Shown: positions 47,831 to 60,920, counted from the first letter of the stretch. The stretch is 64,000 bases of DNA from Spirodela intermedia (GCA_902729315.2 LR746265.1:8675392-8739391), one strand, 5' to 3'. A program made the numbers and translations. The notes: generated by a model not told the origin, from the letters alone.

Positions 47831-50800
47831 TGATGTGACTTAGTCGTTGTATATTAAATCATGCAAATATAAAATTTATAAAACTAGAAAATACAAATTT
47901 TCGAATATTTAGAAGTATTTCTGAATAAATATATCAATTATAATTCAATAAAACTTCCTAAATAACGATAATTTTCCATGTCGATCACAAGGATGTAATA
48001 TAATATCTCGTAATTATTTAGAATTTTTCTCAATGAATATGATTTTCTATGAATTTTATACTAGGAAATGAAAAGAAAATATATTTAAAATTCACAAAAA
48101 AAAGGGAAATAAGGGTGTCGATGTCGGGATGATGTCAGCACCCGACGAACATGAATTAGGCAAAAATAGAGTTCCACCTGATGATTCTTACGTAAGCGAT
48201 TATAGACGATTTAATTAATCAAATTAAGATCTGTAAAAGCTCAAAGAATCATAATTGAACAAAGTATATTTTGATAACTTAAAAACACAAAAATTATCAC
48301 TAAATGAAGCATAAAGTAAATTGAAAGCAAGAAAACAGAGTTCTGGCGTCGCGACAGCGATGTGTCGGTGATGCACCGGAATCCTGAGTGTTTGGGAGGA
48401 TCGTCATACAGTGTCTATAGCCTCGAAGGCTCTCCTTGGACAAAGACAACGTGGGCAATCTCTAGATTTTCTCGTGAAGTCTAGAGATTAATGAAATGGG
48501 TCATTGAGTCGTCTCTAGTGGCTGTCACTCGGCGGAGTGGAAAAATGGTAACTTTACAGCTCTCCGGCAGGTGTCACTCGACGGAGAGGAGCTGAATGGA
48601 GGTGGGGCATGTGTCACAGAGCTTCATCCTTAGGTCCGTGCAGCAAGAGGAGGCTCTTCATCGCATCTGGTACACTCTCAGGAGGTGGCGACTTGTCTCT
48701 CGACGGATTGTCCTCTTCTTGACGACGGCTTGTTTGTTGATTAATCGGGGATGATTTACTTGATGGATTCGCAATCCTTTTATCGCGAATCCTTCAGCAA
48801 TTTTAGTAGCAATGCTCTGCGAGTCGCATTGATGAGATTTTTGCCGATGATCTAGTGATTCTCGTTACTTAATCCTTCACCAGCGATCTGCAGAAAAGTC
48901 ACAATAATTAGATAAAAATATATGACTTTTGACTCTAGAAGAACTCGAACCTATGTCAGTCGCCCGCCTCTTCTGAGGAAGGTGTGACGCGGGTTTAGTC
49001 CCACATCAGCTGTGTGCTAATTTTTTAAGCGAATATATAGTAATGTTAGCTTTCTAAGCAAAGTCCCTTCTCTCGCGTGTACAACCACTCCTTGCCCCAC
49101 AGCCGGCTGGCCACTAGTGATGTGAAAGGGGAGTGGCACACACATGCCCCCATCGGTTCAAGTCGTTCGATCCCTTGCTCGCGGCTACTCCCTGACTGTG
49201 CTTCTAACCTGCTTGTGGGCCCAACTGGCCAGCGGGTCCCACCATTTTATAATATTTTTATTTTTATTTCTTGTTCTTCATTTATCTCAAAAGTAAGACT
49301 GTAAAAATTATATAAAATCACATAATTACCCAAAAATTCACGTTAATCAATTGAAAACCTCTTTTCACACTTTAACACAAATATAAGTCTATTTATCATG
49401 AGTTAAGGCTAAATCTATATTATTTACTAATTATTAACTCATAATAATGAAGACTTATCACACCCCCAACTTAAATCATTGCTAGTCCCTTAGCAATGGA
49501 ATTACGAAAATAAAATTTTACAAATCTCAAATATCATATTTCAATATAGGAAAAAAAAAAGTATATAATTAGAAATGATGCACCTTTAAATACTTTGGAT
49601 TCTTATATCAAGTATTTAAGAATGATGTCAAGCACTTAAATGTTTAAACACTCTTTGGAATAACAATCTAGACTTCACTTCTTCTATTCACATCTTTATC
49701 ACTTCTTCACTCATAGATATATTTACAAGATGTTTCAATTATCAATACTCATTCAAGAATAATATTGATCCTACATATTCCTCAAAAAAGGCTTGATCTC
49801 TCGAATTTTCACTTAAATTCTCATAAAGACTGTAAATCTCATTAGGGGTTTTCTTCATAAAAGCTCTTACACATATAGAATCAACCATATTTCTATATTA
49901 TTCTAATAATCCATCATAAAAAATTCTATTGAGCTGCCACTTGGGTATAGCATGATGAGGACACTTTCTAAGTAAATCTTTGAATGTTTCCCATGTTTCA
50001 TGTAAAGTTTCTCCTGATCTTTGAGGAAAACTCCATATATGTTTTCTCATATTTTGAGTTTTTCTTAAGGAATAAATTTTTTGAAGAAAAGCCTATTCAT
50101 CTTAATAATTTATGGTGTAACTTGAGGGAGATTAACTAAATCACAGACCATATGAAATTTTTCTAAGTGCTGATGAGGTTTCTCTAAAGGCAATCCATGA
50201 AAATTAGGGAGTATTTGAAAAATTCCTAGATTTATTTCGAATTTAAAAGTGGGTGCTAATGGGACTCTAATATTTGATGCTCTTTGAAATGAATCAAGGA
50301 TATAATGATTTTTCATGACCATAGGATTGTTCTCAATTTGACATGTACTTCCTTTAGGATCTATCAAAATTAATTTTTCTTTTCGATTTTTATTTTTGAA
50401 TGAAATAATAGAAGGATTTTCTAGTCTTGGATGCAAGGATCTTCTACCATGCATAAAAAAATCAATAAATTCAAGGGAAAAGTTTAGTAATTGTTACCCT
50501 CCTTTAGTATGCTCTGGTCCTTGCTTTGTTTCTCTTCGTTCCCTTTTTTTTAAAAAAAATTAGCAAAAAGAAAATAAAATAAGAGTTAAATTTTTTTGTG
50601 TACTCTAAGAGAAAAATAGAAAAATACTAAATATTATGCAATACATCCCTAGCAATGGTGTCAAAATTTGACGTGACTTAGTCATCGTATTGTAAATCAC
50701 GTAAATTTAAAATTTATAAAACTAGAAAATACGAATTTTCAGATATTTAGAAGTATTTTTGAATAAATATATCAAGTATAATTTAATAAAACTTCCTAAA

Positions 50801-52306
50801 ATAGTGTAATTTTCTAGGTCGATCAAAGGGATGTAATATAATATCTGGTAATTATTCAAAATTGACCTCAAAGAATACTATTTTCTATAAATTTTATACT
50901 AGTAAATGAAAAGAAAATATATTTAAAATTCACAAAAAAAAGAAATAGGGGTGTAGACGTCAAGATGATATCAGCGCTTGAGGAATGCAAATCGAGCGAA
51001 AATAAAGTTCTGCTCGGTGATTCTTTACATAAGCGATTACAGACAATTTAATTGATCAAGTTAAGATCTAGAAAAGCTGGAAGAATCGTAATGAAATGAA
51101 GTATATCTTTGTAAATTTAAAATCAATAAATTATCACTAACTGAAAGGAAAATTAAGTTGAAAGTAGGAAAACAGAGTTTCGACATCACAACGGTGATGC
51201 GTCAGTGATGCACTAGAATCTTGAGCATTCTAGAAGATCTTTGTGTAGTGTCCATGGCCTTGAAGGTTCTCCTTGGACAAAGACGATGTGGGCAATCTCT
51301 AGATCTCCTTGCAAAGTCTAGAGATCAATAAAATGGCTTGTCGAATCGTCTCTGGTGGCTGCCACCTGACGGAGCAAAAAAACAGCAACTTTGCGACTCT
51401 CTAGTGGTTGTCACTCGACAGAGAGGAGCTGGATGGAGGTGGGGCGCATGTCAAGAAGCTTCATCCTTAGATCCGCACAACAAGAGGAGACTCTTCATCG
51501 CATTTGGTATGCTCTTAGGAGGTGGTGACTTGTCTCCCAACAGATCGTCCTCTTCCTGATAATAGCTTGTTCGTCGATCAATCAAAGATGAGTTACTCGA
51601 TAGATTCACGATCTTATTATCGTGAATCGTTCAACAATTTTAGTAACAATACTCTACGAATTGCATTGATGAGATTTTTGCCAATGATCTAGTGATTTTG
51701 GTTGCTTAATCCTTCATCGGTGATCTGTAGGAAAGTCACGATAAACAAATAAACAAAATATGAATTTTGGCACTGGGAGGATTCAAACTTGCACTGATTG
51801 CCCCCTCGCCCTTTCTAGGGAGGTGTGACGGGGGTTAAAAAAGTCCCACATCAATTGTGTGCTAAAATTTCTTGTGAATATATAGTAATACTATATTTTC
51901 GATCAAGTCCTTTTCTCACACGTGTATGACCACTCCTTGCCTCACAGTCGGCTGGCCACCGGTGACATGAAAGGGGGGTGGCGCACATGTGCCCAATTGG
52001 TCCAAGCCACTCGAACCCCTACTGATGGCTACTCCCCAACTGCACTTCTGACTTACTTGCGGGCCTAGAAGGTTCCCCCATTTTGTCTTATTTTTATTTT
52101 AATTTCTTTTTCTTTATTTATCTCAAAAGTAAGACTATAAAAATCATATAAAATTATATAAAATCACATAATTACCTAACAATTCATGTTAATCAACTAA
52201 AAATAATTTTTCACACTTTAACACAAATATAAGTCTATTTATCATGAGTTAAGACTAAAACCATATTATTTACTAATTATTAACTCATGATAATGAAGAC
52301 TTATCA
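47831..52306 (-). mobile_element. Gag-only LTR retrotransposon (right arm)
   Basis: Mirror of 5192-9666. The 3' LTR is 47,831-49,460, then polypurine tract, broken gag, primer site, and 5' LTR 50,669-52,306. The outer flank of the 5' LTR is ATTATCAAGTC, the same target as the element in the spacer. Confidence 0.8.
49743..50454 (-). pseudogene. Broken gag (right arm)
   Basis: Inverted duplicate of 7044-7755. The 114-codon first segment (50,454-50,110) is identical in protein sequence, and the same stops and deletion follow. Confidence 0.85.
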
Positions 52307-53537
52307 ATTATCAAGTCTAGTATTACTATATATCAACCTCAAAACTCAGCATATAACCAATGTGGGACTAAACCAAGGGTCATAGCCTCCAAAAAGTTTT
52401 AATAATTTTAATATCTAAAATATCCCTTGTTTAGTAAACCACACAAATTTTAAATTTATAAAACTAGAAAATACTAATTTTTAGATATTTAGAAGTATTT
52501 TTGAATAATTATATTAATTATATTTTAATCAAAGGTCTAAAAATAGTGAAAATTTTCTAGGCCAATCATAGGAATCTAATATAATATCAAGTAATATTTC
52601 ATAAATGTTCTCAAAGAATACAATTTTTTATGAATTTTAAACTAAAAAAAGAAAATAAAATATATTTAAAATTTGTGAAAAAAGAAAATAAAGGTGTAGA
52701 TGTCAAGATGATGTTAGCACCTAATGAATGCAAACCAAGTAGAAATAGAAAACTACCTGGTGATTTTTACATAAGCGATTATAGACAATTTTGTTAGCCA
52801 AATTAAGATCTGTAAAAGCTAGAAGAATCGTTACAAGAAGTATTTTGTAAGCCTTGTTGATCCTAATTTCACATGTGGAAGCCCCACGAAATCAGCTAAG
52901 GTGCTACTACAATTTTATTTTATTTTTTCTAGTGTAATCTTTACCATGTTTTATTCTTTTGTCTCAAGTTTAATGATGATTAATGATTTGTAAAAGCATC
53001 AAATAATTTGAAATTTTTTTGACTGAGTATTGATCAAGAAAGAGAAAGATTCAATTTACTACTCATAGTTAATAATAAGAATTCATAACATAAATCCGGC
53101 AGAAGACCAAAGTAGATTTTCTCAATTTAAGAGTGTGGGTTATATGCACCATGAAAGATGATGAACTTCATGATTTAGTTATAAGCACTATAGCACCTGA
53201 TGTAATCTCATGTATTCACCCTCATGCATTTATTCTTCCCCCCCAAATGACCATTCGCATTGTCCTCAATATATCTATATAAGAGAAAAAGGAGAAAGCA
53301 TTAAATGTGCAAACTGATTTTCACTCTTCATCCTTCTGATTTTCTTTTGTATTAATCTGTGTCATGATATGCAATTCCTCTAGAATGCTTGATCTGTTCA
53401 CTTAATAAAAACTCAAGAAAAATATCAAAGGATAGAGAAAAATAATAAAAATGGAATGTAGTGGAAAAGAAAGCTATGCCATCTTAGAGTACATGATGGA
53501 GAGAAAGTTCTAAGAAGATTGAGGTTCAATGGATGGA
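52307..53537 (-). mobile_element. Hybrid LTR and gypsy 3' region (right arm)
   Basis: Mirror of 3961-5191. No gene. Confidence 0.55.
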
Positions 53538-53973
53538 TCATATAATTGAGTGGAAATGGGTAGAGAAGGAGGGTTCATTTTCTAAATAAGGTTTTAATCT
53601 TTGCCCATTCACATTAAAATTTTTACTAGTTTTCAGATCTGCAATTAATACTGCACCATAGTCAAAAACTTTAATCACAAGGTATGGTCCATCCCATCTA
53701 GATTTTAATTTCTCGAGGAATAGTTTCAATCGAGAATTGTAAAGCCAAACTTTTTGATGCTCATGAAAACTCTTTCTGCTCTCCTTCTTGTTATAAAAAG
53801 CCTTCATTTTTACTTTGTAAATTAGAGACTTCTCGTACATCTCATTGGGTAGTTCTTGAAGCTCTTGCAATTGCAACATATGGTGCTTACCTATGGCATC
53901 TAAAGAAAGATTAAGATTCTTTATAACTTAATAAGCCTTATGTTTGATCTCCATAGGAAGGTGAAAAACCATT
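53538..53973 (-). pseudogene. Gypsy integrase C-terminal remnant
   Basis: Mirror of 3525-3960. The 113-codon part (53,879-53,538) is identical in protein sequence, and the upstream stop is retained. Confidence 0.85.
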
Positions 53974-55697
53974 TGACGTGACTTAGTTGTTGTATTATAA
54001 ATCACGTAAATTTAAAAATTATAAAACTAGAAAATACTAATTTTTAGATATTTAGAAGTATTTATAAACAAATATATTAATTATAATTCAATTAAGTTTA
54101 CAAAAATAGTGGTAATTTTTTAAGTCGATCACAGAGATGTAATATAATATTGGGTAACTTTTTAGTATTTTTCTCAAAGAATATAATTTTTTTATGAATT
54201 TTATACTGAGAAATGAAAATAAAATATACTTCAATTCGTGAAAAAAGGAAATAAGGGTGCGGATGTTAGGATGACGTTAGTGCCTGACAAACGCGAATCA
54301 AACAGGAACAAAGTTCTGCCTAGTGATTCTTGTGTAAGCGATTACAAATGATCTAATTAATCAAATTAAGACCTGTAAAAGGTAGAAAAATCGTAATTGA
54401 ATCAAATATAGCTTGGTAAATTTAAATCACACAAAGTATCACTAAATGAAGTAAAAGTTAAGTTGAAAGTAGAAAAATAAAATTCCAACGTCACGGTAAT
54501 AATGTGTCGATGATGCACAAGAATTTTGAGTATTCGGGAAGATTGTCGTGTAGTGTCCAGAGCCTCAAAGGCTCTCCTTGAACAAGGACGATGTGGGCAA
54601 TCTCTAGATATCTATGCAAAGTTTAGAGATCAATGAAATGGATCATCAAATTATCTCCGACAACCGTCACTTAGCAGAGCAAAAAAATGAAGACTTTGTG
54701 ACTCTCTAGTGGCTGTCACCTGATGGAGAAGAGCTAGATGGAGGTGGGATGCATGTTAAGGAGCTTCATCCTCAGGTCTGTGTAGTAAGAGGAGATTTTT
54801 CATCGCATCTAGTATGCTCTCAGGAGGTGATGACTCATCTCACGACAGATTGTCCTCTTCTCGATGACAGCTTGTTCATCGATCAATCAGAGATGATTTA
54901 CTCAATAGATTCATGATCCTTTTATCGCGAATCGTTTTCAGCAATTTTAGTAATAATGCTTTGTGAATTGTGTTGACAAGATTTTTGTCAATGACCTAAC
55001 AATTTTAATGGCTTAATCCTTCACTGGTGATCTATAGGAAAGTCGAGATAATCTTTCATTGGGCTCTAGGAGGATTCAAACCCGTGCTGATTGTCCACCT
55101 ATATAAGAGAGATTGAAATAAGTACTCTAATGCCCTTATCAAGTGACGTCCTCATAGTATATCTCTATTATAATTAAGGAGTAATTTAGGTATTAAAATC
55201 GTCAAAGCCTTTCAAGGAAAGGTGTGATGTGGGTTTAGTCCCACATCACTTGTGCGCCAATGTTTTAAGCAAATATATAGTAATATCACATTTACAAGTA
55301 ATGAGTACTTTTCTCTCACATGTACAACCACTCCTTACATAAGACTTGGCTGGCCACCAGCGACGTGGAAGGGGAGTGGTGCACACATGCCTCCATTGGT
55401 CCTAGTCACCCAAGCCCTTGCTCGTGGCTCCCCCCGACTACACTTCTAATCTACTTATAGGCCTGGTTGGTTGACGGGTCCCCTCTTTTTTGCTATATTT
55501 TTTTTTAATTTCTTTTTCTTGATTTATCTCAAAAAATAGGATTATAAAAATCATATAAATGCATAAAAAATTATCTAATTAGCTAAAAAAATTACATTAA
55601 TCAATTGAAAACTATTTTTCATAATTTAAAAAAAATATAAGTCTATTTATCATGAGTTATTTACTAATTATTAACTCATGATAATGAAAACTTATCA
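53974..55697 (-). mobile_element. Gypsy LTR, complete (right arm)
   Basis: Mirror of 1801-3524, without the solo-LTR insertion. It abuts the kinase C flank at 55,698. Confidence 0.8.
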
Positions 55698-57238
55698 GTG
55701 GTTTTCTATTATGACAAAAAAAGGCATTATATTAACAAATAATAAAGGTAAAAATATTGTACTTGAAAATATTATCAATTTACTTGAAAATATTGAACGT
55801 GTACTCTTAAAAAGGCAAAAATCTCATTTTATATGTGTAAAACTATATACAAATTTATATACAATATAGATTTGGCTCAAAAACATTTAATAGGGGTCGC
55901 ATATAGAATTATGTAACTCTTAATTACAATTGTACATTAGACTACAGTCAAAATAGATAATAATTTGTTTCAATAAATACTTTCCATGATTAATTCATTA
56001 TCCTCATAAATGTGATGGTCGGCACACTTGTTAATACAATAACTTCCTACTTATGCTTAAAGTCTTAGTTTAGACAAGAAATTTATTTTCCACTCATCAA
56101 TAGAATGAATCAAGATTTGACGATGGGTACATTTTTCTTCAAGTTTAGGAAAACATCTAGAGGGTGCAATGTATAAAAAGTATATACGATGACATTCATT
56201 CATGTGAATCATATAAGATTTAACTTTGTCAAGATATGCTTTTCAAATTGAAAACATTACAAAGCATAACTATGTGACTTTTATTTCAAACTCCTCTTTA
56301 TATACCCAATCTTCTATGAATCTAGATGCTTCTTAATTTTTAGATCATCACTAAAGAAATCATACTTTTACTATGATGGGAACCAATTATGACATTACAT
56401 TACTTTCAGTTTTGGACTACATGTGGTTCTAAACACATTATGGGGTGGATGTGTGTCCTTTGGTGGACACATAAGCTTCCAATACATAATTCTTATTTCT
56501 TCATAACTTTACATATTCTAATAAATAATTTTAATCATAGTGATTAGTAATTATAAATATAACCTAAACTATCAAATTCGTGCCATTTAATCCAATACTT
56601 GTAGTGTTCATTTATTTACTGATAAAATTTTCATTTTGGTAAACTATAGTAATTATTCATTGCAACTAATCATTATGATTGTATGAAATAATATTAGATT
56701 TCTTCCCTTTAATACTGTATTTTTATGTGCCAGCTTTCTTATAAAAAAGTAATATTCATTATTTATGCATAAAATTTACATTTATCGGTCTAATAATTAT
56801 TTCTGATAATTTGTAAGTGTGAACGTACTTAAACATATTATATTCCTGTACTCAATAGGTTACGTCCAAAGTGGTGCCATTTCCAAGGTGAATAGATAGT
56901 AGGTACAAAACATTTCTAAAGTTTAAATGTTGGCAATAAATGATACATATTCCTAGCAAGAGTAACTGTGATATTATACTACTTATACTCACGCCCTCTA
57001 AATGGTTGTCTTGTATTATTATCATTGATTGATATAGTTTCTGTTTTTGCATAAATATTAATTACACACCTTTATCAATAGCTATGATTACATTAAAAAA
57101 GTATTATATTCATGCCCTTAATATCAGGCTTTTAAACTATCATTTTCTTTATGAATAAATAAGAACAATAATAATAAATAATTTAGTCATGAGATTTATG
57201 TTTTCTCAATTGGCACTTTACAGATTTTATTTATATTC
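55698..57238 (-). repeat. 3' flank of kinase copy C
   Basis: Direct copy of 15,534-17,075 with scattered substitutions and small indels, for example TTGAACGTGTACTC for TTGTACATGTATTC near 55,793. The ORF at 56,852-57,052 is not recognised and looks incidental. Confidence 0.65.
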
Positions 57239-59407
57239 TTACATGTACATGGTTATGAAATGGATAAAATGTTTGATTGATTGATCATCAATCAAACATT
57301 TTATCCGTTTCTTTCTATGACACTCATCTTCTTCATTATTTACCTGCAATCTTCCACGTTTTTGGTGAACCTGTTGGAAACATGGTCAGCCTATTTAACA
57401 ACAGATGATAGAGCCATGAAAAAGAGATAAAACCATCTGACATAAAATAAAAATATGTGAGGTAATTTCAGTGATGTCATGTTTGCAACCACCTTCAAAA
57501 TTGCATCAATCCGAATGGTCTTTAACAGGGTGCAGGGGGGGCATATCAAGCTTCCAAAAAGAGAAATGAGCTTCGAGTAGGTGGGCTGCTCAACAAATTG
57601 TATCTTCTTCACTGCTTCAAGGAATTGTGCAAAAGGAGGGGGACAGCCACCACACAGCGTCTCGGGGGAGGTTACAGTCTTGTTCATGAAGACTAGAAAC
57701 CTCTTGTCATTCCCCTACATAGTTGGCATAAGAATCAGCAAGTGATCAATCAAAGAGATGGGAGAACATGTACAAGTAGAGGTGAAAGCAAACCTGATAG
57801 CCTTCCCACGGCAGCCTTCCTTTAATCAAAAAAATCAGAGTGTAGGCCAATGACTCAAGATCATCTCTTCTACTCGCTGTGAGGCCTAAATGTGCATGGA
57901 CGCTTGCATATCGTGTTGTGCCCCTAGGGAACATGAGATAGATAGTAAGGTAGGGGTAAGATTTTATGAATCCTCCTCTTAGCTAAGAATTTAGGGAAAA
58001 AATAGAATATCGTTTCCCAAAAAACCTGAAATTATCTGGCTGTTGGCATAAGCTGACATGCTGGCCTGACAAACTGTCCCTCCACATTGAAGCTGATTAA
58101 AATATTAATGACACCAATTAGCATTTGTACAGGCTCTGAACAAAGCACAAAAATATCACTGATGTTGATACAGACAGGGACTTCTCAGTCAAGACGAATT
58201 TGTTTATATACTTGGAAAAACAAACCCTACTCTAAAATCAATAGGTGCGAAAGGTGAAAACAAGAAGTGATTGGAATGCAGCAACATACCCAGCCCAAAG
58301 TCGATGAGAAAAAGCTTCTTCTCCCCTGAGCTTCCGGGTTTACCCAACAATAAATTCTCTGGCTTGACGTCTCCATGCACAAACCTGGCATGTTTTTTTT
58401 TTTGTGTGGGTGGAGGGAGGGAGGGGAGTGCACAAGGGAGCAATGAATTGATTACTGTGACCTTTGCAAAAATTTAATTGAAAAAATATCACACTGCCAC
58501 AAAGCCATACGTACCCTTTTTGGTGTAGCTTCTCAAGGATGGATATTGCCTCCACAGCAATACAAGCCACCATATTTGGTGGCATTCTGTCCAAGGAGTT
58601 AGTCAAACTCAATAGCACAATTCTCAACAGAATATTGACTTTGAATATGAAGTCAAGATTATTTTCTTACACTTGCCCAATGGATATGAACACATCCAGG
58701 AGACTTGGTCCAAGGATGTCCATGATCTGCAGCAATCATCATCAACAATATCATAATTAGCTTTCAATAAAAAACATAATTCGAGGAAACAATAAAATGA
58801 AAGACTCTACGCCAACCATGACGAAATAATCTCCTTGGCGGCCCTTGTAGTGCACCCTAGGCAATCCATAGCATCCCTTGAGATGGCTAAAACCATATTC
58901 ACAAAGTCAGATGAAGAACGTAGTTTTAGATCGACACAATACGTAATAAATTAGAGCAGTAGGGGGTGTCTTCTTACTCATAAACTTGCCATTCATATGG
59001 GGGGCCAAATCTGCAACCCGTGCTATTTCTATGCTCAAACTTCAGTGCTACCTACACCCACCGCAGGAAAATGAAAGAGACAACATAAAACAGCAGTATT
59101 TAAAGATTCCCTTGGCAGGAGTGATGGGAGGTTGAAACTAAACCTTAAAGGCATTGGGCCCATCGCCCTGAGATCCACCAGCCACCCTTCGTCCAATGTA
59201 GACCAGCCCAAAACCTCCTGCACCCAACATTCTCTCTACCTTGTATAATGGAGAATTTCCGACCTGCACCTGTCGATTTTGGATAGGACATTCCTATTGT
59301 CAAGATGTGATGTGCTTTGGGATGGAGAGAGAAAGCTCTCTACAGTCGCCGTCAAGGAAAGGAATGAGGGACGTCGAAGCATGTACCCGATCCGGGATGG
59401 GAGACAT
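57239..59407 (-). CDS. Truncated MLK/CK1-like protein kinase, copy C
   Basis: Same 11-exon structure as copy A at an offset of 40,182: 59387-59407, 59144-59269, 58978-59051, 58817-58886, 58672-58727, 58515-58586, 58290-58384, 58026-58092, 57794-57923, 57493-57714, and a longer last exon 57239-57370. The predicted product is 354 aa. Catalytic motifs are as in B ([27 protein letters not shown]), with Asp43 as in B and Glu217 as in A. An inverted duplication at 57,257-57,311 removes the usual stop, so after CLIDD the protein reads 14 new residues ([14 protein letters not shown]) instead of two. The start has the same uncertainty as copy A. The upstream region is cut at 60,828, but the G-box and start region remain. 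Confidence 0.7.
57257..57311. repeat. 25-bp inverted repeat in the last exon of copy C
   Basis: Arms 57,257-57,281 and 57,287-57,311 are complementary with one mismatch around a 5-base centre. Copies A and B have only one arm, so the other was copied in. Confidence 0.85.
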
Positions 59408-60293
59408 CCTCGCTTCCTCCTGTAGCCCGACAACCTCGTCCACACTTCCTCCCTCGATTCCAGCTGCTTTCTCAACAGGACAGCCCGCCACCAAGTTCTG
59501 ATGGTTTTTCTGGGTGGGGAATAACGCTCGGGAGAGCTGCAGGTACGGAGGGTGTTGTTTCCTGCCGGAAATCACCGGGTTCTTCTCCAGAAACTGGTCG
59601 ATCGCTCAGCGATCCGAAAATCGAATGTGCCCCTTGATTCAACACGCTCACCCGTCACCGTCAATCGATAAACCTTGCTGAAATAATCTTTTCTCCTCCA
59701 GACGGTAACACTCATCCGTCCCCAAAGAGCAATCGGATGGAAGTCTAAAGAAGAAGATAGATCCCCCTACCCAGACCAAACATCAAATCGAATCAGCAAC
59801 GAAGCGGCAAAACAAATCGGAAGAAGGTAAATAAATAAGAGGAAGGAGGAAAGCCAGAGCTTTCTTCAGCAATCTCGCACCACCCGCACCACCGCAGGCA
59901 ACCGAAAGTCCAAATCAAAGAAAATAAAGATCCCATCCAAAGAGTCCACAAGAAGATGCCCCCGACACAGAAAATCACGAACCCATCGAAAGACGGCACT
60001 AGAACATAACCCCCGAATCAACGAAAGGCGAGAATTCGTCGAAAGACGGCACTAGAACATACCCGGAGCGGCCTTTCAGGGAAGCAGAAGCCTGGGAACG
60101 TACGACCTCTCCGTGAGGCGGCGCCGACCGTGACCTCGGCGTCTTCGGCGGTGGACTCCTCCGCCGGATGCGGCCTCCCACTCTTCCTCCGGATTCGCGC
60201 ACGAGAAAGGGTTCCAGAAGAACTCGACGGAGAGGAGAGGAGAAGGCGGCAGGCTGTCCGAACTCCGCCGTGCTTCGTAGAGCGAGGACGCAT
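59408..60293 (-). other. 5' leader of copy C, possibly coding
   Basis: Same as copy A at offset 40,182: candidate first exon 60,063-60,293, donor just below it, alternative acceptor before 59,593. Coding status is unresolved. Confidence 0.4.
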
Positions 60294-60652
60294 CCACAGA
60301 AAGAAAGCGAGAGCAAGATAGAGTGAGAGAGAGCAGACAGACAAAGGGAGCGAGAAAAGGCGCGAAAGAAAGAGAGATCAATGACAGCCTTACTCTATCA
60401 CCCGCTCTTCTTTCACGTTCTGCCATTAGGTACGGATCTCCAATTACATTTCTCTTTGAGGTCTGACGTAAATTGTGCCAATTTCTGTTCACGATGTCCG
60501 TTGAAATGTCGTCGAACCCGTGTGGGCCACGTGTCCCACATCTGCTTAAGTGTCATGCCAACTCGTCGGTTCTGCTTCCACTGTCGACCTGTTGATGGTT
60601 TAACTTTTAGCCTCTGAATATTCCGGCCCATTGGGTCACTTGGCTCGGCCCA
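60294..60652 (-). promoter_or_regulatory. Promoter region of kinase copy C
   Basis: G-box CACGTG at 60,528-60,533, site-II GGCCCA elements at 60,625-60,652, and the pyrimidine-rich start region on the minus strand. AT-rich upstream DNA follows to 60,828. Confidence 0.55.
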
Positions 60653-60828
60653 GCCCAACTCATTCTGATTTTCTTTTATTTTAGACCTTTATATCAAAAC
60701 CTCTTAGAAATTATGAGAAATTCTAGAAAATTTCAAAAAATCCAGGATAAAATTTAGAAAATCCTAAAACTCACATAAAAAATATTTCATGCATAATTAT
60801 TTAAAATTAATTATCTTAAAATAATTTT

Positions 60829-60870
60829 GATGATCCATTAGAAGTAAATGAGAATATTAAGATCGAAAAT
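60829..60870 (+). repeat. 42-bp templated insertion at a junction
   Basis: Exact copy of 62,578-62,619 (GATGATCCATTAGAAG at its start), in the same orientation, placed between the kinase C upstream region and an LTR end. Confidence 0.8.
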
Positions 60871-60920
60871 TTTAAATTTTAAATTTATGTGATTTACAGT
60901 AAGATGACTAAGTCACGTCA
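60871..60920 (+). mobile_element. LTR 3' end stub
   Basis: Last 50 bp of a gypsy LTR, ending GTCACGTCA. Reverse complement of 33,215-33,262. Confidence 0.75.
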
